A stretch of 36,456 nt of DNA from an uncultured Clostridia bacterium (GCA_937922005.1 CAKZWV010000017.1:1-36456); one strand, 5' to 3'. Shown: positions 1 to 7,230, counted from the stretch's first letter. Translations and numbers: made by a program. The notes: a model not told the origin generated them from the sequence alone.

Positions 1-588
1 CTCGTGAATCAAGATGGCTTCTATACCAACCTTGCTTTGCTCCTATCTGACCAATGCCCCTACACCAACAAAGTGGCCCTATACCAGGGAACGGACCAAA
101 GACACTGTCAAGAGGTGCGGGAATATTTCGGATCCCTCTTTCAGCAGATGAATTCGATCTATCAATTTTTACAGGAACACAATCGGACAACTGGCGGAGG
201 GGATTATTTGCTATCGATAGAACAGAAAGCCTACCCGGAGATGGCTCTGCGGGAGGCTTTCATCAACTTTTTGGTCCACAGAAATTACGCCGTCCAGGGA
301 ACTTCTCAGATCAACATATATTAGGATCGAATGGAAGTCATATCGATCGGAGGACTTCTAAATCCTATTGTTTTAGACGACATCATGGCCGGCGCATCCT
401 TCTGCCGTAACTATGCCCTAGCCGACATCTTTTATCAATTGATGTTGATTGAAACGAATGGCATCGGGATCGCCAGGATCCGAGACGCTTATCAAGACTT
501 AGCAGTCCATCCTAAGATCCGGCTGACCAAGAAGACCTTTACGATGATCTTGCCCAACTGTCAGGTTAAGGGTCGTTCGAGGGAGTAG
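1..588 (+). pseudogene. AlbA_2/AAA_4-type ATP-binding protein fragment, interrupted by an in-frame amber codon
   Basis: Reading frame 1 is open from the window edge to a TAG at 322-324, and continues in the same frame to a stop at 586-588. Conceptual joining gives the C-terminal half of a protein of the AlbA_2 / divergent AAA_4 (HATPase_c_4-like) family. The recognisable parts are TNLALLLSDQ, LREAFINFLVHRNY and INIY before the stop, and DRMEVIS, a GG-containing loop, NGIGIARIRDAY and ILPN after it. The TAG falls inside the usual INIY-D-DR-x-EV strand, so the reading is one gene broken by a nonsense mutation rather than two genes. The N-terminal DNA-binding domain would lie left of the window. 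The reading ends soon after ILPN, so the C-terminal winged helix seen in some relatives appears absent. The 3' end overlaps the convergent rluF-like gene by 23 bases. Read-through or a sequencing error cannot be excluded. Confidence 0.72.
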
Positions 589-1318
589 AATCGGTCGGGC
601 CATCGACGGTGGCAACTCGGGATTCTGCAAGGGTTTTGAGTTTGGTGAGTTCTCGGTCGGTGAGTTTGCGGTAGCTGCCTACAGGGAGGCGGCCCAGGCG
701 GATATTCATAAAGCGGATCCGTTGGAGGCGGACCACCTCGTAGCCAAAATGCTCAGACATCCGACGAATTTGCCGGTTGAGGCCCTGGGTGAGGACGATG
801 ATGACCTTTCTGGGGCCGATCTGGCGGATTCTTTTACAGCGGGCCCGGTGGCCAAACATATAGACACCCTGGCGCATGCCCTCGAGATAGTCGGGCGTGA
901 TTTCATGATCCAATTCGACGACATACTCCTTTTCGTGGCCATAGCGGGCCCGGAGAACCTTGTTGACAATGTCGCCGTCATTGGTAAGGAGGATGAGACC
1001 TTCAGAATCCTTGTCGAGGCGGCCAATGGGAAAGATGCGCTCGGGATAAGAAAGAAAAGATATAATATTCGTCGGATCTCTGAGGTCAGTCGTGCAGGTA
1101 ATCCCCTTGGGCTTATGCAAGACAAGATAAACCCGGTCTTCATTCGACCGGGGCTTGATAAGCTTGCCATCTAAGGCGACCTGATCCACGTTGGGATCAA
1201 CTTGAGCCCCCAAGACAGCAGGTTTGCCATTGATGGTCACCCGACCGGCTTCAATCCAGGCATCCGCCTTACGCCGACTACAAATACCAAGATCAGTAAA
1301 AAAACGATTAATACGCAC
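566..1318 (-). CDS. rluF: 23S rRNA pseudouridine synthase, RluF-like (RsuA/RluB/E/F family)
   Basis: Predicted to isomerise a uridine in 23S rRNA to pseudouridine. An S4 RNA-binding domain fills residues 1-50 (ICSRRKADAWIEAGRVTING). The catalytic domain carries GRLDKDSEGLILLTNDGD with the catalytic Asp, then the family motif GLNRQIRRMSEHFGYEV. The N-terminus and the spacing resemble E. coli RluF more than RsuA or RluB, but specificity for U2604 is inferred only. The start is GTG, preceded by a strong AGGAGG box at 1323-1328 on the plus strand. The protein has 250 residues with a short polar C-terminal tail. It lies about 96 bases downstream of the response regulator on the same strand, so the two may share a transcript. 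Confidence 0.9.
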   Translation of the reverse strand: MRINRFFTDLGICSRRKADAWIEAGRVTINGKPAVLGAQVDPNVDQVALDGKLIKPRSNEDRVYLVLHKPKGITCTTDLRDPTNIISFLSYPERIFPIGRLDKDSEGLILLTNDGDIVNKVLRARYGHEKEYVVELDHEITPDYLEGMRQGVYMFGHRARCKRIRQIGPRKVIIVLTQGLNRQIRRMSEHFGYEVVRLQRIRFMNIRLGRLPVGSYRKLTDRELTKLKTLAESRVATVDGPTDSTPSNDP

Positions 1319-1414
1319 AGAAACCTCCTAGGGAAGGGAATATTTGTTACAGGGGATGGGGAAGGAGCCGCAGAGAAATAGGAGCGGTCCTTTGCCGACA
1401 GGTGGATGGGATGT

Positions 1415-2119
1415 TTAGGGAAGGGGGGTGCCTTCGAATTTATAGCCGATGCCGTAGACGGTTAAGATCCCATATTCGGCGGCGGGGGTCCGGATTATCT
1501 TGCGGATGCGCTTGATGTGGGTGTCGACGGTTCGGGAGTCGCCGTAGTAGTCGGCCCCCCAGACGGCGGTCAGGATGCTCTCGCGGTCAAAGACCTGGCC
1601 GGGGTTGGAAGCGAGGAGGTAGAGGATCTCGAGCTCCTTGGGCGTCATGTCGATGAGTTGGCCTTGGACCTGGACTTCATAATTGTCCATGCTGATTTCA
1701 AGGCCGGGGTAGCGGACGCCCCGGAGGTCATGGGGTGACTTCCAGGCAGTGAGAAGATTCCATAGAGACTTGACCCGGGCGAAGACCTCGCGGGGGAGGG
1801 AAGATTTGGAGATGTAGTCGGTGCCGCCAAGCTCGAGGCCAAGGATCCGGTCGACGGGATCGGTCTTGTTGGTCAAAAAGAAAATGGGGGTGAGGGCATT
1901 GTGCTGGCGGATCTCTTTGACTAGGTCAATGCCTGAAAGGCGGGGCAGGACGGCCTCGGTGATTAGGAAGTCCGGGGTGAGGCTATGGAAGGCCTTGAGG
2001 GCGGAATCTCCATCTTGGACGGTGTAGACCGTAAATTGCTCTTTGGGAAAGGCGGCGGTCAGGTCCTTGGCATAGTCGGTATCGGGATCTGCAATGAGTA
2101 TTTTAATTTTGTCCTTCAC
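1415..2119 (-). CDS. Atypical OmpR/PhoB-family response regulator
   Basis: A 234-residue two-domain regulator. The receiver domain (about 1-120) begins KILIADPD and continues PDFLITEAVLPRLSG, with conserved Thr (FFLTNKTD) and Lys (YISKSS). The winged-helix DNA-binding domain (about 135-230) has MTPKELEILYLLASNPGQVF, a VDTHIKRIRKII recognition helix and YGIGYKFE. The usual phosphoacceptor Asp is Glu55, and the second residue of the N-terminal acidic pair is Pro12. Phosphorylation by a histidine kinase is therefore doubtful, and the protein may be constitutively active or controlled otherwise. No sensor kinase gene is adjacent. The start is GTG with AGGAGGT six bases upstream. Its target genes cannot be inferred. 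Confidence 0.9.
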   Translation of the reverse strand: MKDKIKILIADPDTDYAKDLTAAFPKEQFTVYTVQDGDSALKAFHSLTPDFLITEAVLPRLSGIDLVKEIRQHNALTPIFFLTNKTDPVDRILGLELGGTDYISKSSLPREVFARVKSLWNLLTAWKSPHDLRGVRYPGLEISMDNYEVQVQGQLIDMTPKELEILYLLASNPGQVFDRESILTAVWGADYYGDSRTVDTHIKRIRKIIRTPAAEYGILTVYGIGYKFEGTPLP

Positions 2120-2140
2120 CCTAAGACCTCCTTGCGTGGG

Positions 2141-2181
2141 GGAGCGTGGCGGAATTGGCGCAGCGGCATGCTCCTAAAATT
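2141..2181. other. Inverted repeat enclosing a tRNA-Leu-like 5' segment (possible tRNA remnant)
   Basis: GGAGC at 2141-2145 can pair with GCTCC at 2170-2174. Inside, 2146-2159 reads GTGGCGGAATTGGC on the plus strand, matching the acceptor/D-arm start typical of bacterial tRNA-Leu. At the position expected for an anticodon loop stands CCTAAAA, containing TAA. No anticodon stem, long variable arm or GGTTCRA T-loop follows, so this is not a working tRNA. It may be a decayed remnant or chance. On the minus strand the same inverted repeat would form a hairpin in the leader of the response-regulator mRNA. Confidence 0.3.
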
Positions 2182-2208
2182 GACAACGGTTGGCCTTTAT
2201 TCTAGACT
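2180..2208 (+). promoter_or_regulatory. Predicted sigma-A promoter upstream of the RluA-family gene
   Basis: TTGACA at 2180-2185 is a perfect -35 box. It is followed after 17 bases by TAGACT at 2203-2208, a 4 of 6 match to the -10 consensus. This would give a leader of about 50 bases before the ATG at 2264. Confidence 0.55.
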
Positions 2209-2263
2209 AAAAAGGATAATTATGCCAGGAATAGAGGCGAGTATGGAGGGAATGTAGATAAAT

Positions 2264-3436
2264 ATGGCTGGAAGTGGAGATGGAACGAAGAGGGAGCGGC
2301 CCTGGGCTTGGCTGGAAGAGATGGAAGGGGAGGCGCAGACTGTGGATGAGCTGGATGGAGATGAAGCGGAGGACTGGACTCAGCCGCTGGCTCGCCTGGA
2401 TGGAGCAAAGGGCTGGACTCAGCCTTTAGTGCGGTTGGATGCGACGCTGGATCCAGCTTTTGCCAAATGGCCGATCAATCTTTACTACGAAGATAATCAT
2501 GTTCTGGTGGCGGAAAAACAAGCTGGGCTCTTGAGCCAGGGAGATGTTACGGGGGATCCGGACCTATTGACCCTTCTAAAGACCTACCTGAAGGTCAAGT
2601 ATCATAAGCCGGGAGAGGCCTTTCTAGGTCTTGTTCACCGCTTAGACCGGCCGGTTTCGGGGCTGATGGTATTTGCTAAAACCAGTAAGGGGGCAAGTCG
2701 GCTGTCGGAACAGGTTAGAACGAGAAAAGTGGAGAAGGAGTATCTGGCGGTGGTCCATGGGAGGGTTACTGGGTTGCCTGAGCTTCTGGCGAACCCTGGG
2801 GTGCCTGAAAAGCTTGCTCCATGGGTCGAGCTGAGGGATATCCTATCGACGGAAAAGCGGGGTGGCCGCTATGAGGTATTAGAGCCGGAGCTGGCTAACA
2901 GGCAGGGGGCTCGAAAGGATTGGCAGTATCGGCAGGTTCGACAAGATCGACAGAATCAACAAGGTCGTCAGAATCAACCAGATCGGCAGGGGCGAGCAAG
3001 AGGAAAAGAAGCTATTTTGAAGTACCGGGTTTTGGCCTATTTCTCAGGGAATGAAGGGCGCTTGGATTCGGAAAATGAGCCCGGGGCCTTAGCCAAAACG
3101 CAGAAGGCTTTCGAGAGGGAGCAGGGGGCCTCGAAGAGACAAGGGAAGCCTTTTGATGGATCGGCCGGGGCTGTTGACTTGACCCTCCTTGCCATCCGCT
3201 TGGTGACGGGCAGGTCCCACCAAATTCGCCTTCAGATGGCCCATATGGGACATCCCCTAGTGGGGGACCGCCTCTATGGTAGGTCTCGCCCCCTGGATCA
3301 GGCTGCGCCAACTGTGGCCCTTCATGCCTATCATTTGGCCTTTTTTCAACCGGTAACGGGAGAAAAGCTTCGTTTTCAGGCCCCGCCTTCTGATGTCCTG
3401 CCCTTTTCTCTCTTTGCGAAAAGGGTAAGGGTTTAA
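2264..3436 (+). CDS. RluA/RluD-family 23S rRNA pseudouridine synthase with low-complexity insertions
   Basis: Predicted pseudouridine synthase for large-subunit rRNA. The conserved core starts near residue 70 (LYYEDNHVLVAEKQAGLL). The catalytic motif is HRLDRPVSGLMVF, followed by KEYLAVVHG and, near the C-terminus, RLVTGRSHQIRLQMAHMGHP and GDRLYG. At 390 residues it is longer than usual. There is a 65-residue N-terminal extension holding a repeated WTQPLxRLD motif (residues 38-46 and 51-59). There are also two insertions inside the catalytic domain: a Gln/Arg-rich stretch near 2920-3005 and a charged Gly/Glu/Lys stretch near 3050-3170. No S4 domain is visible. The ATG at 2264 has GGAGGG about 13 bases upstream, which is rather far, so a later start is possible. 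The exact target uridine is not deducible. Confidence 0.88.
   Translation: MAGSGDGTKRERPWAWLEEMEGEAQTVDELDGDEAEDWTQPLARLDGAKGWTQPLVRLDATLDPAFAKWPINLYYEDNHVLVAEKQAGLLSQGDVTGDPDLLTLLKTYLKVKYHKPGEAFLGLVHRLDRPVSGLMVFAKTSKGASRLSEQVRTRKVEKEYLAVVHGRVTGLPELLANPGVPEKLAPWVELRDILSTEKRGGRYEVLEPELANRQGARKDWQYRQVRQDRQNQQGRQNQPDRQGRARGKEAILKYRVLAYFSGNEGRLDSENEPGALAKTQKAFEREQGASKRQGKPFDGSAGAVDLTLLAIRLVTGRSHQIRLQMAHMGHPLVGDRLYGRSRPLDQAAPTVALHAYHLAFFQPVTGEKLRFQAPPSDVLPFSLFAKRVRV
2375..2440 (+). repeat. In-gene direct repeat encoding WTQPLxRLD twice
   Basis: Two 27-base units (2375-2401 and 2414-2440), separated by 12 bases, encode WTQPLARLD and WTQPLVRLD. They lie in the N-terminal extension of the RluA-family protein. 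The copies differ at synonymous positions, so the duplication is not very recent or the peptide is under selection. Confidence 0.7.
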
Positions 3437-3509
3437 CGAAGGGAAATGCCATCCAGTAAACAACGAGGGGGGCCCATAGCTTTTTTTTGGCTCATTTCCT
3501 ATAATTGAC

Positions 3510-3538
3510 TTGCTTTCCTGGTGGGCGAGGGCTATAAA
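3510..3538 (+). promoter_or_regulatory. Candidate promoter upstream of the beta-helix protein gene
   Basis: TATAAA at 3533-3538 is a good -10 box, with TTGCTT at 3510-3515 (weak, 3 of 6) exactly 17 bases upstream. A second perfect TATAAT at 3500-3505 lacks a recognisable -35. One of these probably drives the gene at 3609, after the 172-base gap that follows the RluA-family gene. Confidence 0.35.
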
Positions 3539-3608
3539 GCCCGTGGGTATCTTGGATCCCAGCCAGGCATGATTGTAGAGCAAATGATACCAGAAAGAGG
3601 AGTTACAA

Positions 3609-4682
3609 ATGGCCAAAATGAATCAGCAATTCACCCCCTATTATGCACCTAATTCCTCCCCTGCTGGAGGGGCGGATTCAGCCCCCAAAGGGAAGAAAGA
3701 GGATACCCAGGAAGCGGCAACGAGTGATTGGCTTGCCATGATGAGGAAGAAGAAAAAAGAAGCAGAAAAGGCAGGTGCTAAGCCCTGGCGGCCCAATCGC
3801 GAGGCGGCGATGGCCTTCAATATGGGCATGCAACAACAGAAGGACCCTGATAACTCCGAACAGAAGGTCGATCCGCTCTTTTTAGCTGGGGGACCAGCCC
3901 CGGCATCCGCTCCTGCAGGCGTTCCTGCCCGCACCAATCGCTTCGCAAATAAAGTTCAAAGCACCAATGGAAACTTTGTCCACGTGGATGAGGATACCCC
4001 GGAAAATGTCCAATTTCCTTTAATCTCCATGGCTCGTCTGATCTCGACAGAAGATCCAGCTTTGGCGGCGTTTTTGGGACAATTTGTATATCCTTGGCAG
4101 GCCTTAGAGCATATTGGAGAATTCCTGGAGGGAGAGATCAAAAAGCTCACCGACCATGAGTACTATTTCCTGGATAATCAGGTCTGTATCCATAAGACGG
4201 CGATTGTCTACCCCAATACTTGTATCGAGGGACCTTGCATTATTCAAAAGAATTGTGTGGTCCGTCATGGGGCTTTCATCCGGGGCAATGTCTACGCTGG
4301 GGAAAAGTCCATTTTGGGGAACTCCTGCGAGTTTAAAAACTCCATCCTCTGCGAGCATGTCCAAACTCCTCACTTTAATTATGTCGGCGATTCGATTCTT
4401 GGGCCCTATGCGCATTTTGGAGCCGGGGTCATCACTTCGAACATCAAGAGTGACCAAAGTATTGTCTGTGTTCGGGTCAATTACAACCTGGTGAATACGA
4501 ATTTGAGAAAATTTGGGGCGGCCGTGGGCAATCACGTTGAGGTCGGCTGCAATACGGTTATTAACCCGGGTTCGATTATTTGTCCCAATTCAAGGGTCTA
4601 TCCCTTGTCGTCAGTCCGGAGTATCATTCCTCCGAATAGCATCTATAAGAAAGAGGGCGTAGTGGTCCCCCTGCACTCGTAA
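3609..4682 (+). CDS. Left-handed beta-helix (hexapeptide repeat) protein, GlmU acyltransferase-like
   Basis: Residues from about 125 to 357 match the clostridial family usually labelled UDP-N-acetylglucosamine pyrophosphorylase-related. The lead-in helix contains FVYPWQALEHIGEFL. Imperfect hexapeptide coils follow (VCIHKTAIVYPNTCIEGPCI, GAFIRGNVYAGEKSILGN, GVITSN, VEVGCNTVINPGSIICPNS), ending YPLSSVRSIIPPNSIYKK. There is no nucleotidyltransferase domain, so it resembles only the acyltransferase half of GlmU; substrate and acyl donor are unknown. Residues 1-120 are a low-complexity Pro/Ala/Lys/Gln-rich extension, probably disordered, that relatives lack as far as I recall. The start ATG has AGAGGAG six bases upstream. 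The gene is monocistronic, between its own candidate promoter and a strong terminator. Confidence 0.82.
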   Translation: MAKMNQQFTPYYAPNSSPAGGADSAPKGKKEDTQEAATSDWLAMMRKKKKEAEKAGAKPWRPNREAAMAFNMGMQQQKDPDNSEQKVDPLFLAGGPAPASAPAGVPARTNRFANKVQSTNGNFVHVDEDTPENVQFPLISMARLISTEDPALAAFLGQFVYPWQALEHIGEFLEGEIKKLTDHEYYFLDNQVCIHKTAIVYPNTCIEGPCIIQKNCVVRHGAFIRGNVYAGEKSILGNSCEFKNSILCEHVQTPHFNYVGDSILGPYAHFGAGVITSNIKSDQSIVCVRVNYNLVNTNLRKFGAAVGNHVEVGCNTVINPGSIICPNSRVYPLSSVRSIIPPNSIYKKEGVVVPLHS

Positions 4683-4690
4683 GGATAGAT

Positions 4691-4736
4691 AAAAAATGGC
4701 TAGGTTCTTCTTTTCAGGAGACCTAGCCATTTTTTT
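4691..4736. terminator. Bidirectional Rho-independent terminator
   Basis: ATGGCTAGGT (4696-4705) pairs perfectly with ACCTAGCCAT (4721-4730) around a 15-base loop. It is flanked by A6 on the left and T6 on the right. It lies between the convergent 3' ends of the beta-helix gene and pyrH, so it can stop transcription from both sides. Confidence 0.92.
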
Positions 4737-4801
4737 ATAAAAGTTGGGACTGGGGAGTTTTAAAAAATGGGGTTGGGCGGAGTGCGCTTTGAGCTCCTAG
4801 T

Positions 4802-5512
4802 CTAGCCCAAGGTGCTGCCTAGGGGTTCGTCGTGGGCAATCCGTAAAATGATTTCGGGGTCTTGGAGGTCAAAGAATTTGACCTTGATTCCCTTGGACTC
4901 GCAGAGGGTAGCTGCGGTCGTATCCATGACTTGAAGCTTCTTTTGGACAAAGTCATCATAGCTAATGTGCTCCAAGAATTTGGCGTCGGGATAGACCTTG
5001 GGGTCCTTGTCGTAGACCCCGTTGACGAGGGTCCCCTTCAAAATATAGGGGAGGTGGAGTTCGGCAGCGGAGAGGGCGGCCCCAGTATCGGTTGTAAAAA
5101 AGGGCGAGCCCGTACCTCCGGCCAAAAAGACAATCCGGCCTTCTTGGAGATAGGAGAGGGCTTTGGTCTGCTGGTACTCTTCTGCAATCCGGTCCATTTT
5201 CACCCGGGTCATCACACAAGACTTCTTCTTTGGATCAGAAATCTTGGCGTTGAGAGCGTTGCTGACAAGGAGGGCGTTCATGACGGTCGCCAGCATCCCG
5301 ATATGGTCAGAAACGGCCCGGTCGAGTTTGGTAGCCTCGTAAGTCCTACCCCGCCAATAGTTACCGCCCCCCAAGACGATGGCAATCTGCTTGCCTTCCT
5401 CGCTCAGGCTTTTTAAGACCTCACACAAATGATCTAAATACTCCGGATCATAGGGCTCTTGGCTACCGTTGGCTAGGGCTTCTCCGCTTAGTTTTAATAA
5501 AAAGTGCTCCAT
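4802..5512 (-). CDS. pyrH: UMP kinase
   Basis: Phosphorylates UMP to UDP with ATP, feeding pyrimidine nucleotide synthesis; the enzyme is cytosolic and hexameric in the family. The 236-residue protein shows the amino-acid kinase fold signatures: N-terminal LLKLSGEALAN, IVLGGGNYWRG, DHIGMLATVMNALLV, AGGTGSPFFTTDTGAALSA and the NGVYDKDPK loop. Length is normal. The start ATG at 5512 has AGGAAGGA about 11 bases upstream. It follows tsf on the same strand but is separated from it by a terminator hairpin, so its expression may depend on read-through or on its own promoter. Relative to the usual Bacillota order it is inverted with tsf and rpsB. Confidence 0.97.
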   Translation of the reverse strand: MEHFLLKLSGEALANGSQEPYDPEYLDHLCEVLKSLSEEGKQIAIVLGGGNYWRGRTYEATKLDRAVSDHIGMLATVMNALLVSNALNAKISDPKKKSCVMTRVKMDRIAEEYQQTKALSYLQEGRIVFLAGGTGSPFFTTDTGAALSAAELHLPYILKGTLVNGVYDKDPKVYPDAKFLEHISYDDFVQKKLQVMDTTAATLCESKGIKVKFFDLQDPEIILRIAHDEPLGSTLG

Positions 5513-5549
5513 GGATCAAGCTGTCCTTCCTAAAGGATCGTTGTTTCCT

Positions 5550-5578
5550 AAAAAAAAGCTTCCCGAAGGAAGCTTTTT
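5550..5578 (-). terminator. Terminator between tsf and pyrH with cUUCGg tetraloop
   Basis: In the minus direction an 11-base-pair stem (AAAAAGCTTCC with its complement) is closed by a UUCG tetraloop on a C-G pair and followed by a run of about 8 U. It begins 16 bases past the tsf stop. It should end, or partly attenuate, the rpsB-tsf transcript before pyrH. A-tracts on both sides mean it could also act on the plus strand. Confidence 0.9.
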
Positions 5579-5593
5579 ATTTCATACGATGGA

Positions 5594-6253
5594 TTAGTCT
5601 TCGTGTTTGAGCTGTTTTTCTACTTCCGCCGCAAAGTCATCTTCTTTCTTTTGGAGACCTTCGCCCAGCTCGTAACGGGTGAAACGACGAATCTGGATAT
5701 TTTCCCCAATTTTGGCGATCATCTCTTTGACGAGAGTTTCGATGTTCTTGGTCTCATCGAGGAAGTACTCTTGCTCAAGCAAGCAGTTTTCTTCGTAGAA
5801 CTTATTGAGCCGACCTTCCACGATCTTGTCTAGGATCTTGTCAGGCTTGCCCTCGGCTTTGGCCTTTTCTCTTGCGATGGCAGATTCACGCTCGATAACG
5901 TCCTCAGGGACTTCATCCCGAGATACCCAGTGAGGGTTCATGCTGCAGATCTGCAGGCAGATATTGTGAACCATCTCCTTAAAGTCTTCATTTCTTGCTG
6001 CAAAGTCGGTCTCGATGTTCACTTCGATGAGAACGCCAACTCTGGATCCGTTATGGATGTAGGAATCGATAATCCCTTCGGTGGCGATGCGCCCCGCCTT
6101 TTTATCGGCATTGGCAATGCCCTTTTTTCGAAGCCAATCGATGGCCTTCTCGATATCACCCTCAGATTCTTGCAAGGCTTTCTTGCAATCCATCATGCCG
6201 GCCGAGGTCCTGTCACGGAGTTCTTTGATTTGAGCTACTGAAATATCGGTCAT
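5594..6253 (-). CDS. tsf: Translation elongation factor Ts
   Basis: The guanine-nucleotide exchange factor that recycles EF-Tu-GDP. The N-terminal UBA-like domain is clear (IKELRDRTSAGMMDCKKAL, then GDIEKAIDWLRKKGI). The core contains the exchange signature VNIETDFAARNEDF (usually TDFVARN). At 219 residues it belongs to the shorter EF-Ts form, with a single core subdomain followed by a C-terminal module. The ATG at 6253 is preceded by AGAGGT. It lies 41 bases after rpsB in the normal rpsB-tsf order and is presumably co-transcribed from the rpsB promoter. Confidence 0.97.
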   Translation of the reverse strand: MTDISVAQIKELRDRTSAGMMDCKKALQESEGDIEKAIDWLRKKGIANADKKAGRIATEGIIDSYIHNGSRVGVLIEVNIETDFAARNEDFKEMVHNICLQICSMNPHWVSRDEVPEDVIERESAIAREKAKAEGKPDKILDKIVEGRLNKFYEENCLLEQEYFLDETKNIETLVKEMIAKIGENIQIRRFTRYELGEGLQKKEDDFAAEVEKQLKHED

Positions 6254-6294
6254 GGTTACCTCTTCTTTCTTTTTCTTGGCTTGGTGTTGCCAAA

Positions 6295-7077
6295 TTACTG
6301 GTAATTCTCTTCGTACTCTTCATCGGTCTCATCGACCATCTGAGCTTCTTCTTCTCTGGCCAGGCTGCTATGCTCATCGGGCAGGTTGAATTGCTCACCC
6401 TCACGTCCTTCGATGATAGCGTCGGCCATCTTGCTGGTTAAAAGCTTAATGGACCGGATGGCGTCATCGTTGCCGGGAATGACGTAGTCGACACAATCGG
6501 GATCACAGTTGGTATCCACAATGGCTACGACGGGAATACCCAATTTGTTGGCCTCATGGACAGCAATGTGCTCTTTCTTGGTGTCGACGACGAAGAGGGC
6601 GCTGGGTAGACCTGGCATGTCTTTGATGCCGCCCAGGTTGCTCTCTAGCTTTTCATACTCTAGACGGAGTTGGGCAACTTCCTTCTTGGGAAGGACTTCC
6701 AGGATCCCGCTCTCATTCATTTGCTCGAGATTTTTTAGTCTCTGAATTCTCTTTTTGATGGTGGAGAAGTTGGTGAGAGTTCCCCCTAACCAGCGGTTCG
6801 TGACATAATACATGCCACATCTGGTTGCTTCTTCACGCAGGGTGTCTTGCGCCTGCTTCTTGGTACCGACAAAGAGGACGGTCCCATTGTTTAATGCCAG
6901 ATCTCGTAAGAAATTATAAGCTTTGTCCACTTGGACCAGGGTCATATCTAGGTTGACGATATAGATATCGTTTCTTTCCCCGTAGATATAGGGTTTCATT
7001 TTAGGGTTCCAGCGCTTTGTCTGGTGGCCGAAATGGACGCCGCTTTCCAGCAGCTGCTTCATGCTAACTATTGCCAT
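6295..7077 (-). CDS. rpsB: 30S ribosomal protein S2
   Basis: Small-subunit ribosomal protein S2. Diagnostic motifs are LLESGVHFGHQTKRWNPKM near the N-terminus, YVTNRWLGGTLTNF, DMPGLPSALFVVDTKKEHIA and VDTNCDPDCVDYVIPGNDDA. The 260-residue length is typical, with an acidic C-terminal tail ending DETDEEYEENYQ. The start ATG has AGGAGG seven bases upstream (plus-strand positions 7085-7090). It is the first gene of the minus-strand rpsB-tsf unit, transcribed from a strong promoter at 7231-7259 through a leader of about 145 bases with predicted structure. It diverges from frr, which is unusual. Confidence 0.98.
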   Translation of the reverse strand: MAIVSMKQLLESGVHFGHQTKRWNPKMKPYIYGERNDIYIVNLDMTLVQVDKAYNFLRDLALNNGTVLFVGTKKQAQDTLREEATRCGMYYVTNRWLGGTLTNFSTIKKRIQRLKNLEQMNESGILEVLPKKEVAQLRLEYEKLESNLGGIKDMPGLPSALFVVDTKKEHIAVHEANKLGIPVVAIVDTNCDPDCVDYVIPGNDDAIRSIKLLTSKMADAIIEGREGEQFNLPDEHSSLAREEEAQMVDETDEEYEENYQ

Positions 7078-7225
7078 AGATTTTCCTCCTGTTTGTGCAA
7101 TAAGCGGTGCTTAGGTAGACTCACTTTAGGATCTTTGCTTTCTTATCACCAAATATTCCTTGGTGTATCCTTGATTTATCCTAAATGAATGAATCTCAAC
7201 AGGGATCACCGCCCTGAAATTCAGC
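7078..7225 (-). ncRNA. Structured 5' leader of rpsB (possible autoregulatory RNA)
   Basis: Read on the minus strand, the region between the rpsB promoter and its start codon can fold into several elements. These are a 5-bp hairpin (CAGGG/CCCTG, 7200-7216); an 8-bp perfect long-range stem (7178-7185 with 7125-7132) enclosing a 6-bp hairpin (CACCAA/TTGGTG, 7147-7165); and a 5-bp hairpin close to the ribosome-binding site (7101-7113). A feedback role for S2 is an inference from the known rpsB autoregulation in E. coli. I do not recognise this as a named leader family. Confidence 0.4.
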
Positions 7226-7230
7226 GAGTC

